A DNA stretch of 54,471 nucleotides, from assembly GCA_022385805.1 (NCBI GenBank), contig MU277771.1:1-54471 (forward strand). Direction: 5' to 3'. Positions 45,282 through 54,471 of the stretch are shown here, in pieces; the stretch's first letter is position 1; each line of letters starts with the position of its first letter. The position numbers were made by a program, and so were the translations under genes. The notes under the pieces are model-generated. The model worked only from the letters and a program-made list of their open reading frames with translations, made no database searches and was not told where the DNA came from. This DNA comes from Pilatotrama ljubarskyi. Lineage: Eukaryota > Basidiomycota > Agaricomycetes > Polyporales > Polyporaceae.

Positions 45282-46425
45282 CTATGACTTCGTCTCAAGC
45301 TCCGTTGTCAACGGGTGTTGCCCGATCGGCGGTGATCCGGAGACTCTGCGCGAAGCTCTCCCCGGTACTGGACTGGACTTGCGTGACCCCGAGGGCGTGC
45401 CGCCCACACTACCTTGTGCGCGGCCTCTGATAGACCCATGCCAGTTTCGTCCACCGGTCACTGGCGTCGCGGCACCGGAGCCCGAGGCCCCTGCTCCGAT
45501 ACCTGGCGCGCGTTCTCCCCCGGGCGAGGTTTTCCGCATCCACGGCATCTTGAGGTGGATCCACCCAATCCAGGTCTGCGCGTACGCGGCACGGTCGCGC
45601 TCCTCTTTCCTGCGCTCGAACTGCGCGCGGTACCTCTCGTAGGACTCGCGAAAGCTGCGATCGACTCGACTGGAAAAGATGAGTTCGCCCCGCGGGTTGG
45701 ACGCTGGAGGGATGGGCGCGATGGGCACGGAGGAGCTGCGGCGGGCGGAGCCACGGCCCGGGGATGGGCTGCGGGCGCGACGCACGGTTGAGGTGGATGA
45801 TGATGGGGATGTCGGCGGCGACGGGCGTGCAAAGAGGAAGGCAAAGGGATTGAAGGGGAGCTTGGAGCGCAATGGAGGCTGGCGCATGTTGAGGTACATG
45901 TTGAAGTTGCGCAGGGCGCGGTTGGCGTGCGGGACGTACCTGCGCACTGTGTAGCGTGGGCGGGAGGGTATGGCGAGGAAGACGTACTTATTTGCATAGC
46001 CAATCTTCTCCGAGTACATTCCGCTTGCGAAGAACAGAACGAGCGTGGTGACAGAGACGAAGAGCAGACCAGAGGCGAAGTAGGGATGGACCCTCACTTC
46101 GGTGTCCTCGGTGTATATGTCGGGCAGCACTTGTTGAAGCACCCACTTGTATGGCACGCCGAGGAAGTTCGTCTGGAGGAGCACCTCGCAGAGTAGGAAG
46201 GCTATGATGAGGAGGAGCTGGAGGAGGAAGACTGGATCGCACTCAGACGATGATCAGGATGGCGGCGGAGACTCACGCACGTTGGTAGCGTCGTTTACGA
46301 CGGTTCAGCGAGGCGGCATTCGTCTTGAGCCGCTCCTCGAAGAGCAGAAGGTCTCTGTAGGTTGCGACATCGTTCGGAGGATAGAAAGAGCCAGAGGGCG
46401 TCGGCGGCGAGGGACGGGGTGGCAT
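45282..46425 (-). CDS. SPO7: Spo7-like regulatory subunit of the Nem1-Spo7 phosphatase
   Basis: Predicted partner of the Nem1 phosphatase at the nuclear envelope/ER, where the complex activates Pah1 lipin and controls membrane lipid synthesis. Three exons (46281-46425, 45988-46231, 45282-45939) give 348 residues. A proline-rich start leads to DVATYRDLLLFEERLKTNAA then LNRRKRRYQ, the Spo7 signature. Two membrane spans follow: LFLLQLLLIIAFLLCEVLL and ASGLLFVSVTTLVLFFASGMY, with the loop VPYKWVLQQVLPDIYTEDTE between. After NKYVPHANRALRNFNMYLNM comes a long Ser/Pro/Arg-rich tail carrying a second conserved-looking patch (FRESYERYRAQFERRKEER). An upstream 5' exon ending at a GTAAGT near 46495 is possible. 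Confidence 0.75.
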
Positions 46426-46834
46426 GGGACGAGGACGTGGTGGTAGTACGAGGCAGAGTCCAGGCGGGCGTCTCCATGTACAGTACTTACCAGCGCGCAT
46501 CCTCGCTTCTCCGCAAGCTCTCGAGTTCTGTCCAAACTGGAGCATACGATTGTGCTATGTACCTACTACAGTGATCCATCCATCCAGTGCTAAGGTATCA
46601 ATCAGAACGAGTGTACGCATGTGCAAAGTCCTCAGTCGGACGATCCGCTGAATCAGACATTCGTGCCGGATTGCCCACGAGTCCACGAGAAATGCAGGAT
46701 ATCAGGAAGGGCAAAATGCGATGGAGATGTTTGCATGCTCGTCGGGTCCAAGAGCTATATGTGCGCCAGATCCGAAAGGTGGTGAATGCGATGCGTTGGT
46801 GATGGCGGGGCAAGTGAAGAGTCGGATCCGCACG

Positions 46835-48504
46835 CTAAGCAGTCAGAGCACGGCGTGTGTCCTCTCTCCTGGCACCCCCGCCGCCAATCAAGACCGTCAT
46901 CCACCCGAACATGGTCATCAGGAATCGTACGATCCACGCCGAATCCGAGCCGAGCCCCAGTCCCGGCCTCAGCTGCAGCGCGAACGCGATATCCAGCGGT
47001 TGCCGTGGCGTCGTCCTCTGTCGCGGGCGCGGCACCTCGACCATCATCTCGAGAGCGTCGTCAGAGTACAGCGCGCCGGGCAGCTGGGGCGCAGGCGAGA
47101 CCGCACGAGAGAGCGTAGGGGAAGACGAGGAGGGCGAGGCGAGACCGAGCGCGGGGGCGTCAGAGGCGCGGAGAGACCAGAGGGGTTTCGAGGCGGGCGT
47201 CGGCGAAGACTGCAGTTCGCGCATCTGAGGCGCGCGCCGTGCGGGCGAGCGCGTCGGGCTGTCGAACGGAGTGCGCAGTGGCGTTCGGAGCGGCGTCGAG
47301 AATGGAGTAGACTGGTCAGACGGGATGTCGGGCAGCGGGAGCAAATCCGGGTCGGGATGCTGTTCGATGACAATCTGTGGCACCTCCGGTCGGGACTGGT
47401 ACTGTGGCGGGACGTCGGCGTCGAGGAAGAGGAGCGAGTGCTCTTGCGCGTCCTCGAACTTCTCGTCCATGCCTTCGTCGTCAGAGAATGGCTCGTCCGA
47501 CGCAGAAGCCTTCTCGTCCAGGCCTCTCTCCGTCTTCTCCTCGTCGAGAACCGGTAGCAGGAGTGGCGCATCGCCAGAGAGGAGACGGCGCTTCTCGGGC
47601 TGCTGTGCGCCATCGCCCAGGTTGACGTTGAGGCCGTCAGGTCCATCAAGGCCGACCCGACGTTCGAGCCTCGGCAGCACATCCCAGGCCGAACCGGACT
47701 TGAGCATGGCTGACTTGAGGTGGTTCATGGCGTAGAGCCCGGCGCCGACACAGACGACGGCGAGGAAAGCGGCGAGGCAGGAGACGGCGAGAACGATGAG
47801 GGGAGTGGACGAGTAGATGTCCGCTGGCCCGACGGACGGATACTGATCTATAGTCTCGTGAACAGCAGATGCATGCTTGTCAGACTCAGTGTCGGCCAGA
47901 GGGGCGGATACGAGGTTCTCGGACAAAGGGCGCTCGCCACCATCGAGATCTTGGAGGGAGGAGGCAGACGACCGGAGGGCTTTGAGGATATCATAGAGCT
48001 GCTTCTCGTCTTGGGTAGGAGTACCGTGGACGTTGAGAGGGATGATAGCCTTTATAGCATCGAGATCGTTGAGGCGAGAGAGGACAGCAGACTGTTCCTC
48101 TGCGGAGGTGAGGGAGATGTGGACGTCGTCTTCATCGTCGTAGGCCAAATAGTCCGGGTGTTGTCTGTGGATTCTGTCAGATTTTGTCCTTCTGAGGCAC
48201 GGCGCAGGAGTGAGAGCACGGATGTGAGTGAGGCCAAGCTGCGCAGATGCGGTTGCAGGCCGCCACGCGAGAGAAGGCATGGGTGTATGAGATGGACGTG
48301 GGACTCACCCTGTGCGAGATGCGAGTATGGCCTGTACGGCGTTCTGAACCTCGAGGGACTTCCTTACCCTGTATCGAACCGTCAGCGAGATCGTGCGGAG
48401 AGCATTGAGGAGGTGGGGACTTACGACTGTGGCGCGTCCGAGATGGGACGAGCGGTGACGACCAGCGCGAGGAGAGAGAAGGAGACGAGGATGTTGAGAA
48501 CCAT
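46835..48504 (-). CDS. Uncharacterised single-pass membrane protein with signal peptide
   Basis: Three exons (48425-48504, 48309-48368, 46835-48191) close in phase to 498 residues. MVLNILVSFSLLALVVTARP is a good signal peptide. The luminal part includes SVRKSLEVQNAVQAILASRT and an acidic stretch YDDEDDVHISLTSAEEQ. A single span, TPLIVLAVSCLAAFLAVVCV with GAGLYAMNHL, lies near residues 150-185. The long cytosolic tail is acidic, then Ser/Pro-rich with three STPLRTP-like repeats, and ends with a second hydrophobic stretch (IVRFLMTMFGWMTVLIGGGG). I do not recognise the family. The choice of the exon 3 acceptor was decided by frame, since the nearer AG would force an early stop. Confidence 0.6.
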
Positions 48505-48782
48505 AGCGGCCGGAGCGCGCTGTCGGGTGCTCTCAGGGCAGAAGCGTGCTCGCCACGGCGGAACGTGTCGAGGACGAGTGCGGGGGCGGCGGCGCTGTTC
48601 GTGTGTGCGGTGGCGGCCTCGCGCAAGCCACGCTCAGCTGCAAGCACTGGCCGCATCACGTGGTCGAGATAAGATAAGATAACGCAGATGCATATGCCCC
48701 GGCTGACTCTCTTGAACTTCTGCTCTCCACCACTCCCTGGCTGCTCCTGGCGTATACACTGTACGGAATAGACTCGTGCGTG

Positions 48783-49651
48783 ATGCAGGCACTACGAAGC
48801 GCATCCCTCCGCGTTTCTGCCCATTCCTGGCTCTCTGCTCAGTTCCAACCCTCTCATCCTGCCAGCTTCCGACCTTTCACAACCTCGTGTTCCTCGCACG
48901 GCCACTACCAGACGCTAGATATACCCAAGAATGCTACAAGAAACCAGATCAAGGTCGGTGCTCGCTCATTCCTCCCCGTCTCAGACGAGGCTGACATGCC
49001 ATTAGGCCAGCTTCTACAAGGTACGCACCCTCATCCGACGTTCCTCTATCGCGCTTACCCGGTCAGGCCCTCTAGCTCAGCAAGAAATACCATCCGGACG
49101 TGAACGACGACCCCAACGCCAAGGAGAAGTTCCAGGCGGTGAGCGAAGCCTACGCCATCCTCGGCGACGAGCGCAAACGGTGTGTTCTCTCCACTATTCC
49201 CCTCGCGTCTCCCTCCCGACTCACTCGTTCGCCGCCGCCACACAGGAGGGCGTACGACCGCTCTCTCTCATCCGACGCTACGACGTCCCATGCTCACCCT
49301 CCACACGAAGCCCACCCCCACTGGTCTTATGAGGGTCGCCGCCGCGGCGCGAGCCACGCGTGGGAGTACTCCCGTAGACCCAACAGCGGTCCCCGCTACA
49401 CTTATCCTCCACCCCCTGGCTCCACCCATTACGCTCATCATCCCCACCAGCGCCCACCTCCTCCAGGAGCCAGTCCAAACCCCTTCTCGAACCCTCACGT
49501 ACAGCGAGCCACAGGCACGAGAGGTCCGCTCCCTTCCGGTCCGTCCGACTTTGTCGCGCGAGAGTCCATGTTCACGCGCACCGTGACCGTCATCGGGCTT
49601 GTCATGCTCATAGCCGCCGTCGGGCATGGGCTTAGCGCCAGCGCCGCATGA
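48783..49651 (+). CDS. Mitochondrial J-domain (DnaJ-type) co-chaperone
   Basis: Four exons (48783-48953, 49006-49020, 49076-49179, 49246-49651) give 231 residues. The presequence [20 protein letters not shown] up to FRPFTTSC suggests mitochondrial import. The J domain runs [60 protein letters not shown], with the HPD tripeptide needed to stimulate Hsp70. A His/Pro-rich middle follows. Near the C-terminus [18 protein letters not shown] is a membrane span, so it is probably anchored in a mitochondrial membrane. Exon 2 is only 15 nt (ASFYK). No cysteine-rich zinc domain is present, which places it with the type III J proteins. Confidence 0.85.
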
Positions 49652-49920
49652 GGCGGTCGACCGACCATTTTGTATGGTACGATATGCTACGCCTCTCTCT
49701 CTCCATGCAACATAACAGCAGTGTCTTCGAGCTCTCGGGAGCCTGGCCTACTCGGCGCAATGTAGTGAATGCAGATACGCAAACAGCGCCTCTTGCTTTG
49801 CCGGATTCCACTGACGTATTATCCTCGTCCGGAAAGACCACTTGTATGGAGCGGGACAGCCTGAGCGGTAGGCCCATCGATAGTCATAACATCGTCGTCG
49901 CTAACTACGTACAGGACAGT

Positions 49921-50996
49921 TCAGAAGTCGATCCAGTCTTCCTCGGTTTCCCCCTTCTTCCGCGCGATCGCGTTGCACAGACGGCAAAAGGAGAGCCTCT
50001 GCAGCTTGCTCCTGACTCCCGGAGCGACCTTCACATTCTTCGTGAAACAGTCGGCGGTGAGCTCCCGCTTGCAGGATGAGCAGAAGTAGCGATGGGCGTT
50101 CCGTCCGTCCTCGATGATCCCGAATGGCATGAAGCGCTTGAGGTCGCGTTCGGCGTAGTACGTGTGGTCCTCGCGTGTGCGGAACATTGCCACATATTGA
50201 GAAGACTGTGACTTGAGCTTCGAGAGGCCATCCCTGAACCATGCTTTCCGCAGGAAGTGCGCGTATACGATGGCGATCATCTCCAAGTCGTGCGCGGCGT
50301 ACGTGAGCAACTGCTGGGGAAGAGGGCGCGTCATCCAAAACTCGCTTCCCAAAGTTTCGTGCATCCTGACGACTTCAGCTGTGACTCGCGCGGTCAGTAC
50401 GGCTTGACAATGCCAAATGTGAGACGCTCACGATCTTTCAGCCCACCGCTGTCCTTACCCCCGAGCTGAAACAAGCCCACTACGTGTCCTAGACCCCGCA
50501 GCCTGAAGATCCCGTGGTATGCAGCAGGGTTTCGGAGCACCTCCTCCTTCATGGGCTTGAAGTAGCCGTTGATGAGCTCATGTGGGCCGTGCTTATCTCC
50601 GCGCTGGTCCGCAGCGCGCTTCCGGGCGACCACCTCGACGAGCTGCAGGTCGAGTGCCCCGGCGAGGGTGATACCGTAAGTGAGCAGCAGTTCGAGGGCA
50701 TCGGCCCGTCCGTCCCAGAAGACTTTGGTGATGGAAGGGTTCTCGAGGATGGCAAGGAGCGGTGCGAGCGAGGGATGGTCCCGGGGGAGGGTACTGCAAG
50801 GGGGAAAGGCGAGTGCGTCGATGAGGAAGATGTGCGATGCTGTCTCGTCCGAGAGCGCGAGCAGGCTGAGAGCCCCGCCTGGCATGCCGAGATCGCGCGC
50901 CTCGCAGTCGACGATGAGCACAGGAAAGCGTGAGAGGGTGGATGCCGCGCGGGCGGCGTCTTGCTGTGTCCGGCAGTAAGTGATGACGGGTGCCAT
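49921..50996 (-). CDS. DEDD-family 3'-5' exonuclease domain protein
   Basis: Two exons (50432-50996, 49921-50378) give 340 residues. The exonuclease fold shows VLIVDCEARDLGMPGG (DxE, first two metal ligands), KVFWDGRADALELLLTYGI, LDLQLVE, and LLTYAAHDLEMIAIVYAHF, the last carrying the fourth acidic ligand. This resembles the Werner/RNase D-like branch. A C-terminal CSSCK...CRLCN pair makes a likely zinc-binding module, not usual for plain RNase D. The target nucleic acid cannot be read. The junction near 50432 uses GATC/GTGAGC and keeps phase. Confidence 0.75.
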
Positions 50997-51428
50997 GGCC
51001 TGTTCCTGCACCGACACTGCGAAGTTACAGTCCTGCTCAGGACCGTAGGAGAGTCTATGGGGGCTAAAGACGATAAAAAGCAGCGCGGAGGTCGGCACAG
51101 TATATGAAGTGTCTGCCAGTGCAGACTGCATGCGAGCGCCGGGCTTCCGAAGGCCTACCGCAGCACACGAAGTAACTAGTAGCTAATTAGTATGGATTTC
51201 GCTCCATCGACGATTGAGGTCAGCCTGTGGATGGATATGCCAGCTCAGATATACTCTTCTTGGCAGGACACATTGTTGAAGGTATGCACAACGTGATGTA
51301 GTGCAGCTATATGCTGATTACTATTAGCAAAAGAGTTGTCACATTGTGCAGGTAAACCAATGATGTTTGCATCATTTTTCTCCAGAAGCTATTGTTTTTG
51401 CCAGCTCAGAGGGAGATGTACACGCTCG

Positions 51429-51578
51429 GGCGAGCCAGACGTCGGACCGATATCTGAAATCCGAGATATCGGTTTGATGTGTGACCAATACCGAACCGTT
51501 ACCTTTCGCGCGTCACCCGACAAATGTCTGATGCCAAATACCCGACCGCCCTGTGCCAGATGTCGGACAGATATCTGG
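51429..51578. repeat. 23-bp direct repeat 127 bp apart
   Basis: Positions 51429-51451 (gccagacgtcggaccgatatctg) and 51556-51578 differ at two bases. Both copies contain the self-complementary gatatc core and are GTCGGA-rich, similar in style to the LTR-like end of the window at 54.1-54.5 kb. The stretch is probably part of a transposable element. Confidence 0.6.
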
Positions 51579-51597
51579 AGTTACGTGGAGCGCTCGG

Positions 51598-51676
51598 AAA
51601 AAAGGGCAGGGCGAGGTTTCGAACCTCGAGGTACACTGTCACAAGCACCCGCACACGACCACTACGCCATGAAGGC
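51598..51676 (-). ncRNA. tRNA-like Pol III unit (SINE or tRNA pseudogene)
   Basis: The minus strand contains an A-box-like TGGCGTAGTGG (51659-51669) and a perfect B box/T arm CGAGGTTCGAAACCTCG, followed by CCCTGCCC and a T6 run (51598-51603) that would end Pol III transcription. The 5' and 3' acceptor strands do not pair and no good anticodon arm forms, so a working tRNA is unlikely. A tRNA-derived SINE head or a decayed tRNA gene fits better. It lies just upstream of a LINE. Confidence 0.5.
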
Positions 51677-51823
51677 CTTTGATTCTAAGCTGTGCTCATG
51701 CAAGTCATACTGTACTCACTCGGTGAGTGCTGGGGTTTTCCTGACAAAGAGGGGCTATTCCAGCATTGCTAGTAGTGAGATTATGTTGTACAGTACATCT
51801 GTGAGGTTCTAGCATAGTGTAGC

Positions 51824-53106
51824 TTGCAAAGAATGCAGCTTGAGTCCCCCCATGCATTGAAGGGAAGGAGCACGGATGCCATCAAGTGTCTGCACTTGAT
51901 GGTGGAGGAGTCCGTAACCGAGTTGCGGGGTGCCTGTGAGGGGGTGAGACACACGGATGCGGTCTTGGCGGGGGCCTGCGGCAAGCTCGAGGGAGTACAA
52001 GGCCTCTCCGCGGGCACCGGTGAGTCCGTCCCTGGTGTCCATCCGCTGACCATGGACGCGGCCCCGGTGCGGGTGCGCCGGGCGGCTACTCTGGCAGACC
52101 TCCTGCAGCACCAGGTACTGGTCCGTGGTGCTGTCCTTCGTGACAACGCGGGCGCACGTCTCAGTGATGTTGAGGTTTGCGCCCGGGCCAGTCGAGCTCT
52201 GGACGAAATGGCACGGGAGGGCCTGACGGCGCCTGGTGATGGAACGATCGAGGCCGCGAAGATTCTCCCGCACGATGACATAGTTTCACCGCAACCAGCT
52301 CCGACACCGCGAAGTGGTTGCTCAAGCCGACAGTCGCCAAGCCTTTCGCTCGCAAGATGGGGCTCGCGGCACAAGTGATCGAGCACACTTACAAGCTCGT
52401 TGCGGAGAGGGTGCCCGTGCACTTCAACCCACAAGACCCGGCCGTCCTCCGTGCCGTGGAGAAGGCTCACCACCTCCAGCCCCACGCTATCGTTCGGGCG
52501 GAATGGATCAAGCCGGTCGAGCACCGTTTCGCAGGGCAGTGCACGGCGTTCGTCATGCTCACGATAACCGGGGTCGAGCAGGCAAACCTGGCTCTGAAGG
52601 GACTGACTCTCGCAGGACGCAAGGTGCTCGTGCGACGTGACCTCAACGAGCCTAAGCGGTGCGCGTGCTGCCAAAGCTATGATGGTCATTTCGCCCGGGA
52701 ATGCAAGGCCAGGGGAGATGTCTGTGCAAACTGCACCGGGCCGCACCCCTCAGCACAGTGCGACTCTGCGGGAAACCCGAAGGCATACCACTGCTCAAAC
52801 TGTGACGCCAGCGGCCACGCTGCCTGGGACCACGCCTGCCCAACGCTTCGCGCCAAGGTGCGTGCGCGCACCTTCCGTAAGGCTGACACTGGATCCAGGT
52901 TCTTTGTCACGAACACACCCGAGACCTGGGTCTCCGAGGAGGAGGAGCTGGCTCGAGCCCCCCCGCCTCCCTCTGTCTGGTCGCAGGTCCGGCATCACTT
53001 CCGCCAGGCAGACCACTGCTCCCAGCCATCGCAACAGTCCCGGCTGGACACCTACTTCGGCGAGCACGCGCAGTCTGATTCTCACAATGCTGACCGTTCC
53101 CAATGA
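51824..53106 (+). mobile_element. LINE ORF1 (gag-like, zinc knuckles), frameshifted
   Basis: Nucleic-acid-binding ORF1 of a non-LTR retrotransposon. An N-terminal frame (51824-52285) runs through DAPGDG-like sequence to AKILPHDDIV; the continuation SDTAKWLLKPTVAKPFARKM is in another frame, so about one base was lost near 52288. The second part holds the conserved RAEWIKPVEHRFAGQ block and three cysteine knuckles: CACCQSYDGHFARECK, CANCTGPHPSAQC and CSNCDASGHAAWDHAC. It ends at a TGA overlapping the ATG of ORF2 (ATGA at 53103). Confidence 0.75.
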
Positions 53107-54094
53107 ATAGCACAACCTCAACCTCCACCCTCCGTGTCTGGCAGCAAAATATCAACAAATCAGGCCGCGCCCAACAGGACCTACTGAATGATGCAGATTT
53201 GGCTGACTATGATCTCCTCGCAATACAGAAACTGTACCTCAACTTTCTCGGGCTCACGGCCAGCACATCCAAATGGCGGGTCGTGTACCCTACCATCCAT
53301 GGTGCGGATGGGGCGACACGCTCGCGCTCGCTCCTCCTCATCAACGAGAAGCTCTCTACAAACGCCTGGAATCCGGTTCCAATCCAACACCCTGACATCA
53401 CTGCCATCACCATCCGCACCACGACGGTGACCGTCCACCTCATCAATCTCTATGTCGACTGCAACCGTCACCGGGCCCTCCACTCCGCCTCTCGGGTGAC
53501 TGCCAGCCTTGTTGCTGGCACTGCTGACCGACAGGAGGAAATTGTCTGGCTGGGGGATTTCAATCGTCATCATCCGAACTGGGACACGCCTGCTAACCAC
53601 CATCTCTTCACCACAGAGAACCTCCGTCAGGCAGAGACTCTGATCAGCATATTGGTGCGGCATGACCTACACCACATTCTCCCCCCCCCCCGGCATCCCG
53701 ACTTTGGAGGCCACCCGTACCAAGAACCTTACACGCCCCGACAACGTCTTCTGCACACCGGGAATCCAAGAGCGCCTACGCACCTGTGCGGTGGTGTGTG
53801 ACAAACGGCCCACGAAAACTGACCACTACCCCATCCAGACCATCTTTGACCTGCCTACCACGGAGGCGCCTCGCCAGGCACGGAAGGACTTTCACCGGGT
53901 GGATTGGGACATCTTCGACCAGGCGCTGGCTGCGAGGGTTGCAGCCCGCCATCTCCCCAATGACATCGGCTCTGTCGCGGTATTCGACACTGTCCTCGAC
54001 GACTTGATGCACGACCTGCAAGCAACCATTGACGAGCACGTCCCCGACGCCCCTGACACCCCATATGCGAAGTGATGGTGGTCGGCCGAGCTAT
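53103..54094 (+). mobile_element. LINE ORF2, endonuclease part, frameshifted and truncated
   Basis: Endonuclease/exonuclease/phosphatase domain of a non-LTR element. It starts WQQNINKSGRAQQDLLN, with INLYVDCN, the metal-site IVWLGDFNRHHPNWD and KTDHYPIQ near the end. The usual catalytic IQEP reads IQKL, so the glutamate is lost. The frame slips at an 11-C run (about 53681-53693) and resumes as GIPTLEATRTKN with RPDNVFC. After PDTPYAK a TGA (54073-54075) replaces an expected Arg codon, then WWSAEL is cut by TGTTAGG sequence at 54095. No reverse transcriptase remains in the window. Confidence 0.8.
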
Positions 54095-54471
54095 TGTTAG
54101 GAACCGTGCGGGGGTAAGACCGGAATCCCGGAGGCCGGAAGACGGAAGGCCGATATCGGACCGGAAGGGTCCGATCGGAACCCGGTCGGAGTCCACACGG
54201 TACTTGGGGTATGGAGAGGACTCGCGAAACTATTAGTAACGCACTTCGAGAGTCGACGGAGTCCTCTAATTTACGGAGGAATATACGATTATGTAATCGG
54301 ACCGAAAGCGGACCGATGTCGGAGGCCGGTCGGAGACCGGCGGTAGAAGTCGAAGGGGCAAAGTGCTGGTTACCAGAGGACAAGTCACGAAGGACTTATC
54401 TTAGTAGTGTCGGAAGTCGGACTGTGATCGGACCGGAGTCGGAGTCGGATCGGACCGGAGATCAGAGGACG
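54095..54471. mobile_element. Probable LTR inserted into the LINE, running off the window
   Basis: Starting TGTTAGGAACC, exactly where the LINE reading frame is lost, the sequence turns into CGGA/TCGGAC-rich DNA with many short internal repeats and no coding potential. TG at the border fits an LTR 5' end. The other end and the target duplication are outside the window, so the class cannot be named. Confidence 0.5.

Noticed and set aside
46721..47735. Long plus-strand frames over 46.7-47.7 kb
   Set aside because: They are antisense to the third exon of the signal-peptide membrane protein and have Arg/Gly-biased composition.
51604..51676. Functional tRNA gene
   Set aside because: The acceptor stem does not pair and no clear anticodon arm forms, despite good A and B boxes.
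54095..54471. CRISPR-like or satellite array from the repeated CGGA motifs
   Set aside because: The short motifs are irregular in spacing and the context is a eukaryotic retroelement insertion.

Overview
The window looks like nuclear DNA of an agaricomycete basidiomycete, most likely a Polyporales-type wood decayer; the order is inferred, not proven. Genes are cut by many short GT-AG introns of about 50-70 nt. The DUF6534 membrane protein, the LysM protein, the large F-box protein and the AA9 polysaccharide monooxygenase are families typical of mushroom-forming fungi. Retroelement debris lies at both ends. I placed splice sites by hand from GT..AG signals, phase continuity and family conservation, so multi-exon models are inferences even where phases close exactly.

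Layout. 0-1.7 kb: a Ty1/copia 3' end and short repeats. 1.7-30 kb: a metabolic neighbourhood that is partly decayed. It holds a hotdog thioesterase (-), a LysM protein (+), an enoyl-CoA hydratase pseudogene (+), an aryl-alcohol-oxidase-like GMC gene with one frameshift (-), a decayed second thioesterase (+), a SAM methyltransferase (+), a DUF6534 membrane protein (+), a decayed LysM copy (+), a second GMC oxidoreductase (-) and a 16-exon, 1,959-residue type I polyketide synthase (+). The PKS reads KS-AT-DH-(ER-like, probably inactive)-KR-ACP and has no C-methyltransferase and no thioesterase. It is divergent from the second GMC gene across 2 kb of non-coding DNA. 30-38 kb: ordinary genes, namely mitochondrial [2Fe-2S] ferredoxin (-), an MFS monocarboxylate-type transporter (+) and an F-box protein (-). 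38-43 kb: about 5 kb where I recognise nothing. 43-51 kb: AA9 LPMO (+), Spo7-like protein (-), a signal-peptide membrane protein (-), a mitochondrial J-domain protein (+) and a DEDD 3'-5' exonuclease (-). 51.4-54.5 kb: a tRNA-like Pol III unit and a decayed LINE (gag-like ORF1, endonuclease ORF2) that appears to be interrupted by an LTR running off the window end.

How genes may work together. The PKS, two flavin alcohol oxidases, the methyltransferase and a stand-alone hotdog thioesterase could form one biosynthetic cluster: chain building, oxidation, methylation and release in trans. This is inferred from proximity and from the missing release domain. The thioesterase and LysM genes each occur twice, once sound and once degraded, and the hydratase is dead. 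The locus therefore seems to have been duplicated and then eroded, while the PKS, the second GMC gene and the methyltransferase stayed open.
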